Source of the DNA: Blastomussa wellsi
Taxonomy: Eukaryota > Cnidaria > Anthozoa > Scleractinia > Plerogyridae
Direction of reading: 5' to 3'
DNA: 64,000 nt
NCBI GenBank assembly: GCA_947652115.1
Contig: OX393572.1
Span: 15,139,862-15,203,861, forward strand
This document shows positions 41,501 to 57,823 of this stretch, piece by piece. The notes beneath the pieces were generated by a model that saw only the letters and a list, made by a program, of their open reading frames with translations, was not told where the DNA came from and did no database searches. Position numbers and translations under genes: made by a program. The stretch's first letter is position 1, and every line of letters begins with the position of its first letter.

Positions 41501-43147
41501 TGAACGAGAGGAGTCTGGGTACACAGTGGCTGAGAAGGAACTGAAAGATAGAAGAACGGAGAAGGGAAAGGGAGAAAAGGGCAAAAAAATGGAGTGTGAT
41601 GAAATCCTCTTTCATTTGCACAGTAAGTAGTAATTATTAATGCATTTATTCAATACCTCAAGGAGCTTTCCATTGTATAAAGGACAACAAGGCGCATGCA
41701 CAATAGATACATCTCCATGCATAATAAATGTTGGGTGTTCGGAAGTCTTTCCCATTTCCTCTTAGCAGCTCTTTTCTGACGCTGACTGTTTTCGGGCTCC
41801 CTCCATTCCGCCATGTTTGTACGCTGCCACATGCTCTTCTCTGTTGCTTTCATTAAGCGCGCGCAGCACGATGGTAGCGACAGCGCTCGGCCAATGGAAA
41901 AATTCACTTTGACTTTTTCAATTAAATGAAATTTTAATTTTACCGGTAAATTAAGTTTAATTTTATTTTTAAATTTAATTTCATTTTACTTTACTATTTT
42001 TGTCACTCAAACATGCATTTATTACACAGACATTCCTTACAGTGTCCCTAGTTAGCTACCCGTTAGCACAACAGACATTTCACACACGGACAATAATGTG
42101 AAGTGGTCGTCGATCTACATTTGGCATGTATAGACAGCTGAAACATCAAAGACCACAGAGACAGATTTCTGCATTTGGTTATCATTTAATGCTAATTACA
42201 AAATTAATAAAATATAAGGATAGGAATAAAAAACATACAATATTATGTCGTACCAAGAGAAAATATTGATCCTACATCAATTTCTTTAGGTCTCTTAAGG
42301 GACGCCCCAATTAAATCCCATCGGCCATCCAAAACACCGAGAAACGTTCTCGTGCATCTCGGTCTAACACCACGAGGTCTTACACTGTAAAACAGGCGTT
42401 GTCATCTTGTTTTAATGTTTACAATTCTAATTTACTAGCGGCATATTGATATACAAATCTAGCCACGCCTAAAGGCTGAGCTCCCTGTTTTTGCTGGTTC
42501 TCCTTTTCTCAGAAAAAAAAAAGAATAATTAAAAACGTCAAGAATGACCATAAAAAATTAAAAAATGCTGCCAGAAGAAAAAAAGTCGGACCTGAGCCCG
42601 CGATCAATGAAAAAAGCCAATGCCTGGTCAGCGGTCAACTTAAAAAACCGTTACCTCGATGACTTCTAACTCTGAACCCGCGATCTAGTCATCTGATACT
42701 GGTCAGCGGATACCTCGATTTTAACAGCTGTCAATTGACCATAACTTGGATGTCCAATACCAAAGATGTAAGCTGATAAGGCTGACAAGGTATTGACAAG
42801 GTATGGCTACCCAAATGGCCGTCATTTTGTGCGACTTCGTCGTCGTCATCCCCGTCGTCGTAGGGCGCCCGCGGCCGCGATCCATGCCACTGGCCATGTC
42901 GACCATGCACGATTGTCTTTCTCCTATGGTTATAGGGCTCCGCTTTGCGGGCCTTCGGGCCGCTAGAGCTCCGCTATTAAAACTTGATTTCTCCAACACT
43001 GAGGAGCTATAAAACTAATACCGGAGAAAAGACGGAAACTGTCTCGCTGTATTCACACATTACTTTATTTTCGTTCAGATAGAAAATAATGTCTAGGTTT
43101 CTTCTCTTTCTTTACCTAACATCTGTCTTGCTGTCTTTACAACTGCT
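41501..43147. other. Intergenic DNA with decayed repeats
   Basis: No gene is supported. The stretch 42,611-42,720 (CTGGTCAGCGGTCAACTT and following bases) resembles 52,293-52,400 inside the NGLY1 gene at roughly two thirds identity, so it is an old dispersed repeat. The ORFs at 42,721-43,012 overlap each other on opposite strands and resemble nothing I know. Confidence 0.45.
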
Positions 43148-43850
43148 ATTCGAAGCTCAAGAAGATGCCAGCACTACAAAATCGGGTCGATAGACGAGTT
43201 GTTGTTCATATGTACCACAGTGATAGCGAAGTTTCTTTCTGGTTGCCAGTTCGTGTCAGAGGTTCCATAATAAGTCAAAATGACATACATTGGAAAATAA
43301 CACAAGATCAAAACTATGTAGAACTCGAAAGTGTTCATTGCACTTCTTTTAATCGCACTATGTTAAAAGTACTTTTAGCATTGGAACTTTGCACTGCCTG
43401 TTCCTGAGCGCACATCTCCGACTGCAACGCCGTTCCCAGGGCCTTCTCAGAGGAACAATGAGATTGTCAACCTCGTTCCCAGGGTCTCTCTCTCACCGCC
43501 CCCTGGAACGGAAAGGAGAGGACCCTGGAAATGAGGTTGCAGTGGAAACCACAAGACAAATGATAATACCAACGCCCAAATGACATCTTTGTACTCGCAG
43601 ACTACAACAGTGACGACCTGATCCGAGAAAGTTAATTTAAAACTAAAGTATATAACTAAGGAGTTCACCATCATGGAACGGAAAATGGCAAGGTGCTTCG
43701 TTAGCAATGAAGGAAGCAAACAAGATCGAAAACAGCGAGGCTGCAGAGCATAATCATTGAAGTTGAGAGAATGGAAGGAGTTCTTATTGCCGCCAATAAC
43801 GCATTTTTCTTTCTTCAATAGTCTGAGTGCAAAGACAGTCATCAGTCAAC
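43148..43850 (-). pseudogene. Decayed class A GPCR (TM3-TM7 region)
   Basis: The minus strand from 43,420 to 43,150 reads through the third intracellular loop, TM6 and TM7 of a rhodopsin-type receptor: RSAMNTFEFYIVLILCYFPM, then SSIDPIL, a TAG stop, and CWHLLELR. It aligns residue by residue with the fragment at 47,923-48,336, where the same place reads SSINPFLYCWRLRELR. The NPxxY motif has therefore become DPxx-stop. Higher coordinates, to about 43,842, carry a TM3-TM5-like stretch (LTKHLAIFRS and following residues), but a 72-bp MITE splits the two parts. The stop and the insertion make it a pseudogene. The ligand class cannot be inferred. Confidence 0.8.
43468..43539. mobile_element. 72-bp MITE inserted in the GPCR pseudogene
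   Basis: Terminal inverted repeats CAACCTCGTTCCCAGGGTC and GACCCTGGAAATGAGGTTG enclose a short centre. It interrupts the receptor homology between the TM5 side and the third intracellular loop. Confidence 0.8.
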
Positions 43851-44329
43851 CCTGAAATCGTCTTTTCACTACTAACAGTTTTTTGAGCGCTAAAAAATCA
43901 AGGGACTTTTAGATGGTCCAAGAGTTTTGAGATTTTATTTTTCACTTTGCATGCGCTGACGTGTGATGTTACCTTGACCACAGTCGATATCATCAGATTG
44001 TCCTCAAAGCTTCGCCATGATTTCGAAACGTGCGCCAATCAAATGCAAGAATATATTCGAAATAAAAATAAACCAATCGTCACACTCGATAGAACACCCT
44101 GCACCAAGGCCATTTGTAGTGCGCACAACGCAGATGGCCCTGGGGATGAGGTTGGCTGGAGGATGACCGGTTGGAAGATGAATGAGGGAGGAGTCTCACT
44201 CCTCGCCCCCCACCCTCTACGTCAGTAACTCCAAGACCAAATACGCAAACAAAATTACTCAACGCTCGCCTGTTAAAAACACCTGCATTGCCAACTTCGC
44301 AGCCTGTGATCTATTTTAATCTAGTTTAA
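43851..44329. other. Intergenic DNA without a recognised gene
   Basis: A 93-codon ORF (43,947-44,228, plus) has no recognisable motif and includes the repeat-like word CCCTGGGGATGAGGTTGG. I treat it as chance. Confidence 0.45.
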
Positions 44330-44460
44330 GGTTAAGGTGAAGTCTGCATACGAGCCAAGTGACCTGTCAGACCGGAGCTTATTCCGGTTACCATAGCATG
44401 GGACGGCTGGGAATATGCCCCTAGCCCACCCTAGACGAGAGCATAAAATTTTCCGGTACA
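44330..44460 (-). mobile_element. SINE tail fragment, same family as 62,340-62,520
   Basis: The reverse complement of 44,343-44,400 reads CATGCTATGGTAACCGGAAT, then AAGCTCCGGTCTGACAGGTC and CTCGTATGCAGAC. It matches 62,450-62,512 (CATGCTAAGGAAACCGGGAT, AAGCTCCGGCCTGATGGGCC, CTCGTATCCAAAC) at about 80%. Sequences like this are dispersed in coral genomes. Confidence 0.75.
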
Positions 44461-44775
44461 CATTTATTCATTGGGCGGTACGCAGCTCTTTGCAAGGTCC
44501 CACAGTATTGGCTGAAAAAATGATAAACAAACATCAGTAAAAATGGACCGCAACCCTAAAACAATAGAGCCGCCTGCTATTAAGATCCAATGAAATTAGA
44601 GGTAATATTCTTTTGTTGGTATTCAAATTAGCCCTTCTTGCCTCGTTTTGAAGCTGACAAATCAAAAGAATATTTTATCTTGAACGAGGCAACAAGGGCC
44701 AATTTGTGTGTGCATAAATCAGCGGCCATTTTGGAATAAGGTGTATACACTTGGGTTTCACTTTGAACACAACGC

Positions 44776-44900
44776 TGTTTTTGGTTTTACTTCTGATTGG
44801 CTGAAAACGTGGCGCGACATTTTTAAACCAATCACAAAGCGAAGTAATGCAAAACTGAAGCAAACGCAAAATTACTTTCGACACTGAAGTGAAAAACGCT
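44776..44900 (-). repeat. Dispersed repeat shared with the 3' end of the GPCR fragment
   Basis: The stretch TTTACTTCTGATTGGCTGAA to GCAAACGCAAAATTACTTTC matches 47,871-47,990 (TTTACTTCTGATTGGTTGAA to GCAAACGCGAATTGCTTTAA) closely. In the latter it supplies the C-terminal codons of the receptor ORF. Either this copy is a receptor 3' remnant or both are the same mobile repeat. Confidence 0.75.
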
Positions 44901-44952
44901 CTAAATGAGACGCAAATATATATCATGCATATGGAAAATAATAGCAATCGTG

Positions 44953-44958
44953 TTTATT
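44953..44958 (-). terminator. Poly(A) signal AATAAA of the E(z) gene
   Basis: AATAAA on the minus strand lies 106 nt beyond the E(z) stop codon (45,064-45,066), a normal distance for a short 3' UTR. Assignment by position only. Confidence 0.6.
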
Positions 44959-45063
44959 TCTCAACTAGATGCGACAAAAATATTTATAACAATATTACAT
45001 AGGTCAGTTAACTGTGACTTATTACAGTGCATGCGCTTATTGAAACAAGTGCTCAATGATATT

Positions 45064-49709
<4,646 letters not shown>

Positions 49710-49930
49710 CTAAATAAAGAAAAAAGAAAATCAAAACATATATTTTAAATGTATTCTTTACCTACAGTAATCACATCTTGTTAAGTTTGTGGATTATTTT
49801 TATTAACTGTGTAGTCTGTTCAGCTCGGTGAAATAGGGCATGTCGTGTTTGGTAAATGCAGCACGAGCAGTTTCCGATGCTGATTAACCAACAAGGTTGC
49901 ATACAAACGTATATTTTTTGAAGAAAGGAC

Positions 49931-50070
49931 GTGTCTCCACCTAGGTCGGATGGTCGGTCGTACATCATCCTCGATAACGCAAAACATCAGGCGTTCGCAT
50001 TGGAAGGGGTAAAAAATTGTAAGGACCTTCTGTCCGAAAACAGTTGGATTTTCACGGACGTCAGTTGGAG
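49931..50070 (+). pseudogene. Degenerate Bel/Pao-type integrase fragment
   Basis: The plus-strand frame reads DGRSYIILDNAKHQAF and, after a gap, CKDLLSENSWIFTDVSWRSF. This fits the integrase core of Bel/Pao retrotransposons, where an SDNAKTF motif precedes a leader-length helix and a W-rich stretch ending in WWGG. The WWGG equivalent has decayed to FCG, and no flanking polyprotein or LTR is recognisable. It lies between E(z) and NGLY1. The assignment rests on a short stretch. Confidence 0.5.
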
Positions 50071-50801
50071 ATCATTTTGCGGTGTAAAGAAATCAACTAA
50101 CCTTTTTTGGATGTCCCGAAGTTGTCCATCTCTCCGAACTAGCCCTTGAGGTCGGTCCAGCCCTTTTTCCATGAACTATCAAATGATCACTTTTCTGTTC
50201 TATGCCTTCGCATCTGATTTGATTTTTGTCCAGTGGTTTTTGTCAAAATTATATAGCTTACTTTTTCTTTACTTTACTTTTTTATTTTGTATTCCTTAGA
50301 GATATCCTTATGAACAAAAATGTCTTTCTTTCTTGGTGAAAAAACATGCCAGGGCTTGATGAAACAAAACTTGCCCCTTGGGTGGGGGAGTTCATCTTCA
50401 TTTGGTTGGGGTTTTGAGAAAAAAGTGTCCCTTGTTACTAATAACATGGGGCTTTATGAGAGTTTTTTGCCTTGTGGCTAATCCCCCATATATATATCCC
50501 TGGGGCTGGGGGGGGGGGCTTTCAGTGGCAGGTGCATTAGAGTTATGGTTTAACATAAAATGGCGTACAGGTGTGACAATCCTTATGACTTCAAGGAACG
50601 ACAAGAACAGCATAAACTCAACTCAACTTTAATGTCGGCCATGAGGACCGCATCGACTCAGGAAAACTACATTACTTGTGAGCCCGCACTCTAACTCAGC
50701 AGCATTGCAACATAATGTCACGCATATATTGCCTATTTTGCATTTGATTGTATTATAATTGTTTGATATGACCTACAGTGCATAGACCGGTGTGAGGAGT
50801 C
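50071..50801. other. Intergenic DNA upstream of NGLY1
   Basis: No further exon of either neighbour was found here. A run of ten or more G at about 50,509-50,520 and AT-rich stretches are present. The NGLY1 promoter must lie in or beyond this interval, but no TATA box or initiator stands out. Confidence 0.45.
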
Positions 50802-53800
50802 ATGGCTTCAGTTTTATTAGCACAGTATCAACTTGAGGTATGGTTTTACCTGCAGAATGCAATCTTATTTAGGAATTTCAGTCTAACTTCATCCTGTGGC
50901 TTTAGAATTTCCAGTGACTTAATTCTCATGGTTATGTGCAGGGAAACTAGATCTATAAATATCTACCAACTCACTCTCACACCTGCCAGTCGAAAACCTC
51001 AATGTGATGCCTGCTCTCAGCTAATTTCAAAAAATAAAGGTTGCCTTGTGCTTCCCAACATGTAGATTAAGGAAAAGTACTTGTGCTAAGGTTTGTTTGA
51101 CAAAATGCGACTTGGAACTGGGACCCAGAAATCTTTAAAAATTGTCTTAAGAAGCGTGTGAAACATCGTCAGCAGAGTTTCAGCAACTTGGATCCATATG
51201 GTTGGGTTGTATTCTAAAATCCTGATTAAAATCTCCTGTCTTTGACTTGAACAAAGTTTGCAAGTACAGGATCTGCATAATACTATTTGTACTGCAGGAC
51301 TGGGACTATATAGCATCTTCTTTGCCGCGTCAAATCATTTTGAATTCATTTTTCTCCTTATTCCATTCAACAACAGAATGAGAGAGAGTTTTTTGCAAGG
51401 CTGCAGTCACTAGAATTTGGTGTGCATTTCTATGAAAACCCAGATTTGCAGCAACAAGCACTGGATCTTCTCCCAGTATCTGAATTGAAGAAGAGAGCAA
51501 AAGAGGCTAGTGAAAAAAGTAAAGATAATGGACAAGATGGAGTGGATGAAAGAGACTGTTTGTTCTTGGAAGTTGTCCGATGGTTTGGTATGAAATCAAT
51601 TTGGATATTTTGAAGTTTTATATTATAATTTTTAAACGTCCCTTTAGATAATGTTATCTGGAATGTATTTCTCCTGAATACAGTAATTCTATCATGGCAC
51701 TGAAAACTTGTGGTTGTTTGTTGAGAAGAAGTAAATGTCATTATTATAAAGCTGATTTTCCAAGGTTAGTTAGGGGCGGTAACAGGGGTGTCAAAACCTC
51801 CTACTTCCCATACCCTTAACTCCTGGCTCCTTTTTTATTTCCAGTGCAAATATTACACAATTTTGAAAAATTTTGGGCGATTTTACCCAGGTTTTCTTCA
51901 CCTTGGAAATCCCGCTGCCTGTCTTCTTTCCTCCCATCTTCTGCCTGGTAGTGCAGCAGCTCTCGCAATTCTACTGTTAGCAGTTGCAGCTATTGTTTTA
52001 GGGGCTAGGGGCATTGTTTCTGTTGTTTGTTCTATTGTTTTCACGCAGGGTATCGAGCCATTCATGTCAGACCTTACGAGAGCTGCTACAACACCCCTTC
52101 TCCCGCCGAGCCCTGTCTCCCTCCACTGGTTAGATTTTAAAAGAATGCGACTGAAGATAGTCAATACATACAGTAACTTTACAAATTTCTTTGAAAGTTT
52201 CTCAACTTACTTGAAATAGTGTAATATACATGCATAGATTTAGCCAAGCCTAATAACAGAGCTCAAGATTTGTGAGAGTACTTGAGTCTGCAATCCAATG
52301 GAAACATCAACTGGCCAGCAGTCAACTTCCAAAAAAAACCATCACCTTGGCGGGTTCTACACCTGATCCTGCAATACTGGCAGATGGTGCAGTGCTAACC
52401 TTAACGTTGACCAAGGCTTGTTTCTGGAGTATGGGTCTCTCCTGCCCCTCCCCCAGAATCTGTATGGCCAGGCACTCATAAGACCATGTGACTAAACTCA
52501 GTCACCTTCTGCCAGTGCATTCTCAGCAGAATTATAATCTGAGATCGACTCGCGCTTTTTCCACGCCTGTCTGCAAGACAAACAGGTTCAGAGACAGCTT
52601 TATCATTAGCCATTGTATGTAATATATTTTAAATTCTTGATTCATTTTTATTGTAAATATTTTATTTTCACGTAATTCAGCCAATTGGCTGCAAGGTGTA
52701 TTTATTAATAAACGGTGTTACTACTACTACTACTAGCAAATTTTCTTGGCTTCATGGGTTTCCAAAATTTCTTACTTTGCACACTGGAGCTCTGCTATCA
52801 TTCGAATGATTGAGTTTTTCAATATTATTATTGTTGGTTTTAGCTTCGTTTTTCAGCTGGATGGACAAACCAATCTGTGGAAATTGTGGCACTAAGACAC
52901 AAGCCATTGGACCTGTGCAACCAACAGCAGAGGATCAGAGATGGCATGCTGGAAGAGTGGAAGGTTTCAAATGTCCAAAATGTGGGAAGGATGAGAGATT
53001 TCCAAGATACAATCATCCAGGAAAGTTGTTAGGTATGTAGGGTAAGCATATTCCTGCCAACTCACTCTTTTGCCTAATAGGCATAAGCACATGGGAAGGG
53101 GGGAGGGGGGCAGGGGGGGAAGGGGGGGGGGTTGCAGGCCCCAAAATTTTGGACAACTCAGATTTTTTGGGCAGCCGAAGAGAAATTTGGGCCGGGTAAC
53201 TTGGGAGAATTTTTTGGGCAGATGGTTCACCACCCCCCCCCCCCACCCCCTTGGTCAAAAAATGCCTGACACCTATGCTAATAGGCACGAGTCTCACACC
53301 AGTATGCTAGTTCAGAAACTTTGTTCTCGTGCATTACATTGTAGACAATGGTACCGTATACAAGAAGGTTGTGTTTGGCAAAGCATATCCCTTGGATGAA
53401 ACCTGGACGTGTTTGAGGGACCCTTAGAAATTTGTAGTCATCATCATTTTATTTCAATAGGTATAAATTTAACAAATTACCAGTAGAGAAATACACAACC
53501 CGCATATGTAGCGAAGCTAATCGAGGCGGGTTGTGTAACTTACAATCAAATTCAACAAAGTAGATTAATACTAATTCAAGTAAAATTATAAATAAAAATA
53601 AAATAAAATAAATAGGTATACACAAGTCATATATGTGACGTCTTTAGACATAACCTGTTGAAAATCTCACATCTTTGAGTCAGAATCTAACACTTTACAG
53701 CCTGTTTCTCAAGTTATTTTTCTCCATTTTCTTTGTGCGCATGTATATAATCCGTGATTTTATCTTCTCATACAGAGACCCGTTGTGGCAGATGTGGTGA

Positions 53801-56800
53801 ATTTGCAAACTGCAAGGCCTTGGTGCTTCGTTCAATGGGATTTGAAGTGAGGCATGTCACGGATTGGACTGATCATGTGTGGGTTGAGGTGTACTCAGAT
53901 GCACAACAAAGATGGATTCACTGTGACAGTGATGAAAACCATTTTTATGAAAGGGCCATGGGGAAGAAATTGACTTATATTATTGCATTCACCAATGAAG
54001 AGGTATTTTTCTACTGAAACTTTTGGGGGCATTGTCATGAATGCTATTTTTGCAACTCTTTAAAAAGCTAAAACTTGTCTTTGCTGAAAGGAAGGTTTGT
54101 TTCCTATGACTACTATTGATTACCATTTACGGACGTCTATTGTTAAGGATGGCAAGGATAGAAGTGGATTGAACTTTTTTTTCAAATTCTCGAGCCCTAT
54201 CCTGAAAAAATAGGAAACCAACAATTATGGTTCTCTCCGTGCAAAATTTTTATTTGATATCGTCTTCACAATTCTACTGGAGCATTTTTGAACCAGTGAA
54301 CTTCAAGGTATGAAGCAATGACTTTAGCAAAGCATTGACCTAAACACTCCAAAACTCCAATATCACTGTGACAATGCCTCTTTAAAGTCCAGACCAAGCA
54401 AGAACAAACTCTCGTCAAAATCACTGCAGTATTGATTAGTGGACCTGACCCCCCCTGGGACAGAACCCCATCCAGGGTCACTGTGTTTTGCTTCATATTT
54501 GATAGCATTATGTGTCTTTTAGTGAACGTTTATCAATGAAGATACTTTGTGATGCTTGTCATAAAGAACTTGCATCTTACTGGTGGTCAATCCCGGGTAT
54601 ATTATCTGTACTCTTGGGCAAGACACCTGACTCTTGCACTCCTTGCAGTGCTTCTCCTCACCCAGGTGTATAAATGCATCTCCCGAACTGGACAATTCTC
54701 GTCCCCAGTGCCACTTGTCCCTCTTAGCCGGCTGGGCCTGTGCACTAGGAACAAGTTACTCTTGGGACACAAGATTTGATTGGCTTAAATCAAACAGAGG
54801 GAGTCCAATCACATCAGCCGTTTTAAAATCCCTTTGCGTTAGCGCGTTTAAAACGGTAGATGTGATTGGACTCCCTTTGTTAGATTTCTGCTAATCAAAT
54901 CATGTGTCCCCAGAGCCACTTGTTTCTTGTGCACAGGCCCAGCCAGCTAAGAGGGACAAGCGGCACTGGGGACAAGAATGGAACTGGACTGGATACTTTT
55001 AGTTTATTTACCATTGGATTTACAGAGTTGCTTTTAGTATCAGCTACGTAATCCAAGCATTTCCCATTTCATTCTCGCTGGTAATGTATATCGAGTTGAA
55101 CTCTTGAAGAGAAATTTCATATCTCCGCACACCCATGTATTATTCTCCATATAGTTACTGTAAATAACAAGTGAATGAGAAATTGAATTTTGATCATTGT
55201 TGAGGTTAAAAGTTTCACTGTAACTTCAATTTGTTAAAGGCTGTGGATGTAACATGGAGATATTCTACCCAACATGACAAAATCTGTCAACGAAGGCTTC
55301 TGGTTAGTGAAGAATGGCTATCAAGGACATTAAAAAGATTTAATGAGCAGGTTAGTGTCCAAACTATGCACTTGAGGTATCAGTATACCTGAACTGACCA
55401 CCTCGTGCTAACACGTTTCTGTGACGAAGCTTTAAAATAACCCCCCACCCCCAAAGTATACATTTTCTGAAAACGGAATAAATGATTAATTTGATTGCAC
55501 CTTCTCTTTTTTAGAAGGGATAGTAGGTTTAGTATTTTTGCTCAGTTAAGTGATATTTCCCCTTTTATCTTTATCAAGCTCGTTTACACGCCTCGATTGT
55601 TGCCGCAATGTGTTTAGCATTGCAAATGATTTGTTACAGATGGCCCTTAACAAGTGTATCTCCAATTTCTCAAAGATCTAACCGTGAAATGTGAAATTTA
55701 CATGTATTTCACAGCCATGGGGTGTGAATTGAAGATTTCACACAGTAAATTCAATTTCACACCATGTTGACTCTTGTTTGAAAATTATTCATTCCAGACG
55801 TGAAAATGGAGACCAATGAAATTAAATCACACCATGAAAATATTCACGCTGTTGAAAATATAAAAGTTATTTCTCACCATGATATTAAAGTTCAATGCTG
55901 TCTAAAATGTTTCAGTCAACATTCCGTCAAAATTCACCATTGTATGGGGCAGAGGGGCATACAAAATAAATGTCAATTTGAATGGCACAAACATTCTCAG
56001 AAATATATCTCAGACAACCCTTTTTGCAAAAGATTGCAGTCATTTCATGCTGACTAAAGGAAATTGGAACAAGCTCTTCCCTGATGGAACACAGTCTTGT
56101 ACACAGACTTTAGCTATGGTGTGAGGCAATACCTACAGTATATTAAGACACCCCTCTTTAGAAGAAGAAGTTCATTGAGCCTCTGTCCTCTTTTAAGCCA
56201 CACAGCTCCAGTCTCCTCCCTCTTAGGAAAAATGCACTCCATGTTGACCTTTTTTCTCTGTATACTTCAGCTGCAACACAAGCTTTCTCCTGAGCGGCGT
56301 CAAATGCTTTTGGAGCGTTCAGCGAAGGAACTGGCTGGGTTCTTTTCAGTTTATGAAGGAAAACTGTATGGTACTACTGCATGGAGGCGTATGATTGGAC
56401 GACCTGAATCACGGGTAAAATTAGTTATTTCAACTTGTCTTTTAATTCTTAACTACAGATCCAGAACAGTTGCTAAGGGATTGCTGGTATTTTGTGGCAA
56501 GTGATTTTATTATTTGGAAGAACACCTGATTTGAAAAACCAACCATTGTGGACCCATAGAAGGAAGCTTGAGTTCTGTTTTGGGATCTTTTCTGCTTTGG
56601 TCACGTGGCTTGTTAAATATTGCCATGATCTGGTACTCTTGAATGACTCTTCAATTGACCAAAATCTGTGTGAAAACTCATCCCTGAGGTCTGATTTCCA
56701 AAATTTGATAGTAACTTGAGAAAACAGTTGTTAATGTAGTTGAAATTCGCCACTGTATAATTTTATTTCACATGTACATACAAGAGTGTAATTCCAAAAA

Positions 56801-57788
56801 ATTCCTGCACTCACTTACCCAACCCCTCCAACAGAATGGATTGGAATTTCCTCCAGGTGGATCTTAAATTAGCAGTTGATATCATTAGGAATAAAATTAA
56901 CATGTAATCTAAAACATTGGTAAGGGGAAAAAAGAAAAGAATTCCCAAAACAGAAAGCGCACACGAGGTGCTTCCCAGAATGTTATATTCAGTTAAAATT
57001 ATGCACATTTAACTAAGTTTACAATAAAGAGTGGTTAGCGGTCAGCGGTGTTATGTCCTGGGCACATGCTCACGTGGGTTGTTCAGTCACACGGCAGTGT
57101 GAATTGTGTAGATTTGTTGTCATGTTGTGCTGGGCGACAGCTGTCTTCTTTTCCCTCTCTCTCCTCCCTATTTCCACTGCTTGGTAGTGTGACTGGTGCC
57201 TGTATGCCTGGCGTGGGGGCTCATGGGTGGGCTGCAGGGAATGCCAGCCATGGGAGCGGTACTCGGTCTAGGGGCTGACCAGCTGCCCTCCAGTGGAAGC
57301 CCCTGGACACCCCAGGCACCCAACCTCCATTTCGCGATGCAGTTGTTATGTACATTATAAGAAAAAAGTTAGAGTATTCACAAGAGCGTGAAGGGTATGA
57401 GAAAAATATACAATACTGATACTTGAATAGAAAAAAACAAAAACAGAATGAAATGATCTCAAAGACCAAAAAATGTGAAATAAAATAATTTCCAGGTTGG
57501 GGATCTTAGAAAAACCCTGCCATGAAGGAGGTATGGATATTGTTTTATGTAATATATCAAACACAAAAGACAGCTTTTAATCACATTTCCAAAACCAGGA
57601 AGAGAGTTGAAAATACGATGCACAGCGGAGTATTTTTGGTGAACTTCAAGGTTGTGATGAAAGTCTCTCAAGTGTTTGACATAATATTATCTTCTCAATC
57701 AGAACTAGAACTACGGATAAAGTAGAAATAAAATCATAAAAATCTATGCTAATTAGTATCCGATTGTCAAACCACAGTAAGGATTCTC

Positions 57789-57823
<35 letters not shown>

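Noticed and set aside
41650..41907. Minus-strand ORF of 85 codons with MAEWREPENSQRQKRAAKRK and a CCAAT-like upstream region
   Set aside because: The ATGGCGGA context looks like a first exon, but no partner exon or known domain follows, and the area is repeat-rich.
42721..43012. Overlapping ORFs on both strands with GRGRPTTTGMTTT or VVVIPVVVGRPRPR
   Set aside because: Low-complexity GTC-type repeats in a GC-rich patch explain both frames; no family is recognised.
49771..49968. Cysteine-containing minus-strand ORF just upstream of the first visible E(z) exon, tested as a CXC-domain exon
   Set aside because: The cysteine spacing does not fit the CXC pattern, and no donor in the right phase leads to 49,709.
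51788..52219. 143-codon plus-strand ORF in NGLY1 intron 2
   Set aside because: A hydrophobic alanine/leucine stretch is present, but no family, start context or splice link is convincing.
53013..53399. Glycine- and proline-rich ORFs around the G and C tracts
   Set aside because: They are produced by homopolymer runs inside an NGLY1 intron.
55800..56057. 85-codon plus-strand ORF in NGLY1 intron 5
   Set aside because: It has no recognisable domain, and the flanking exons join in phase without it.
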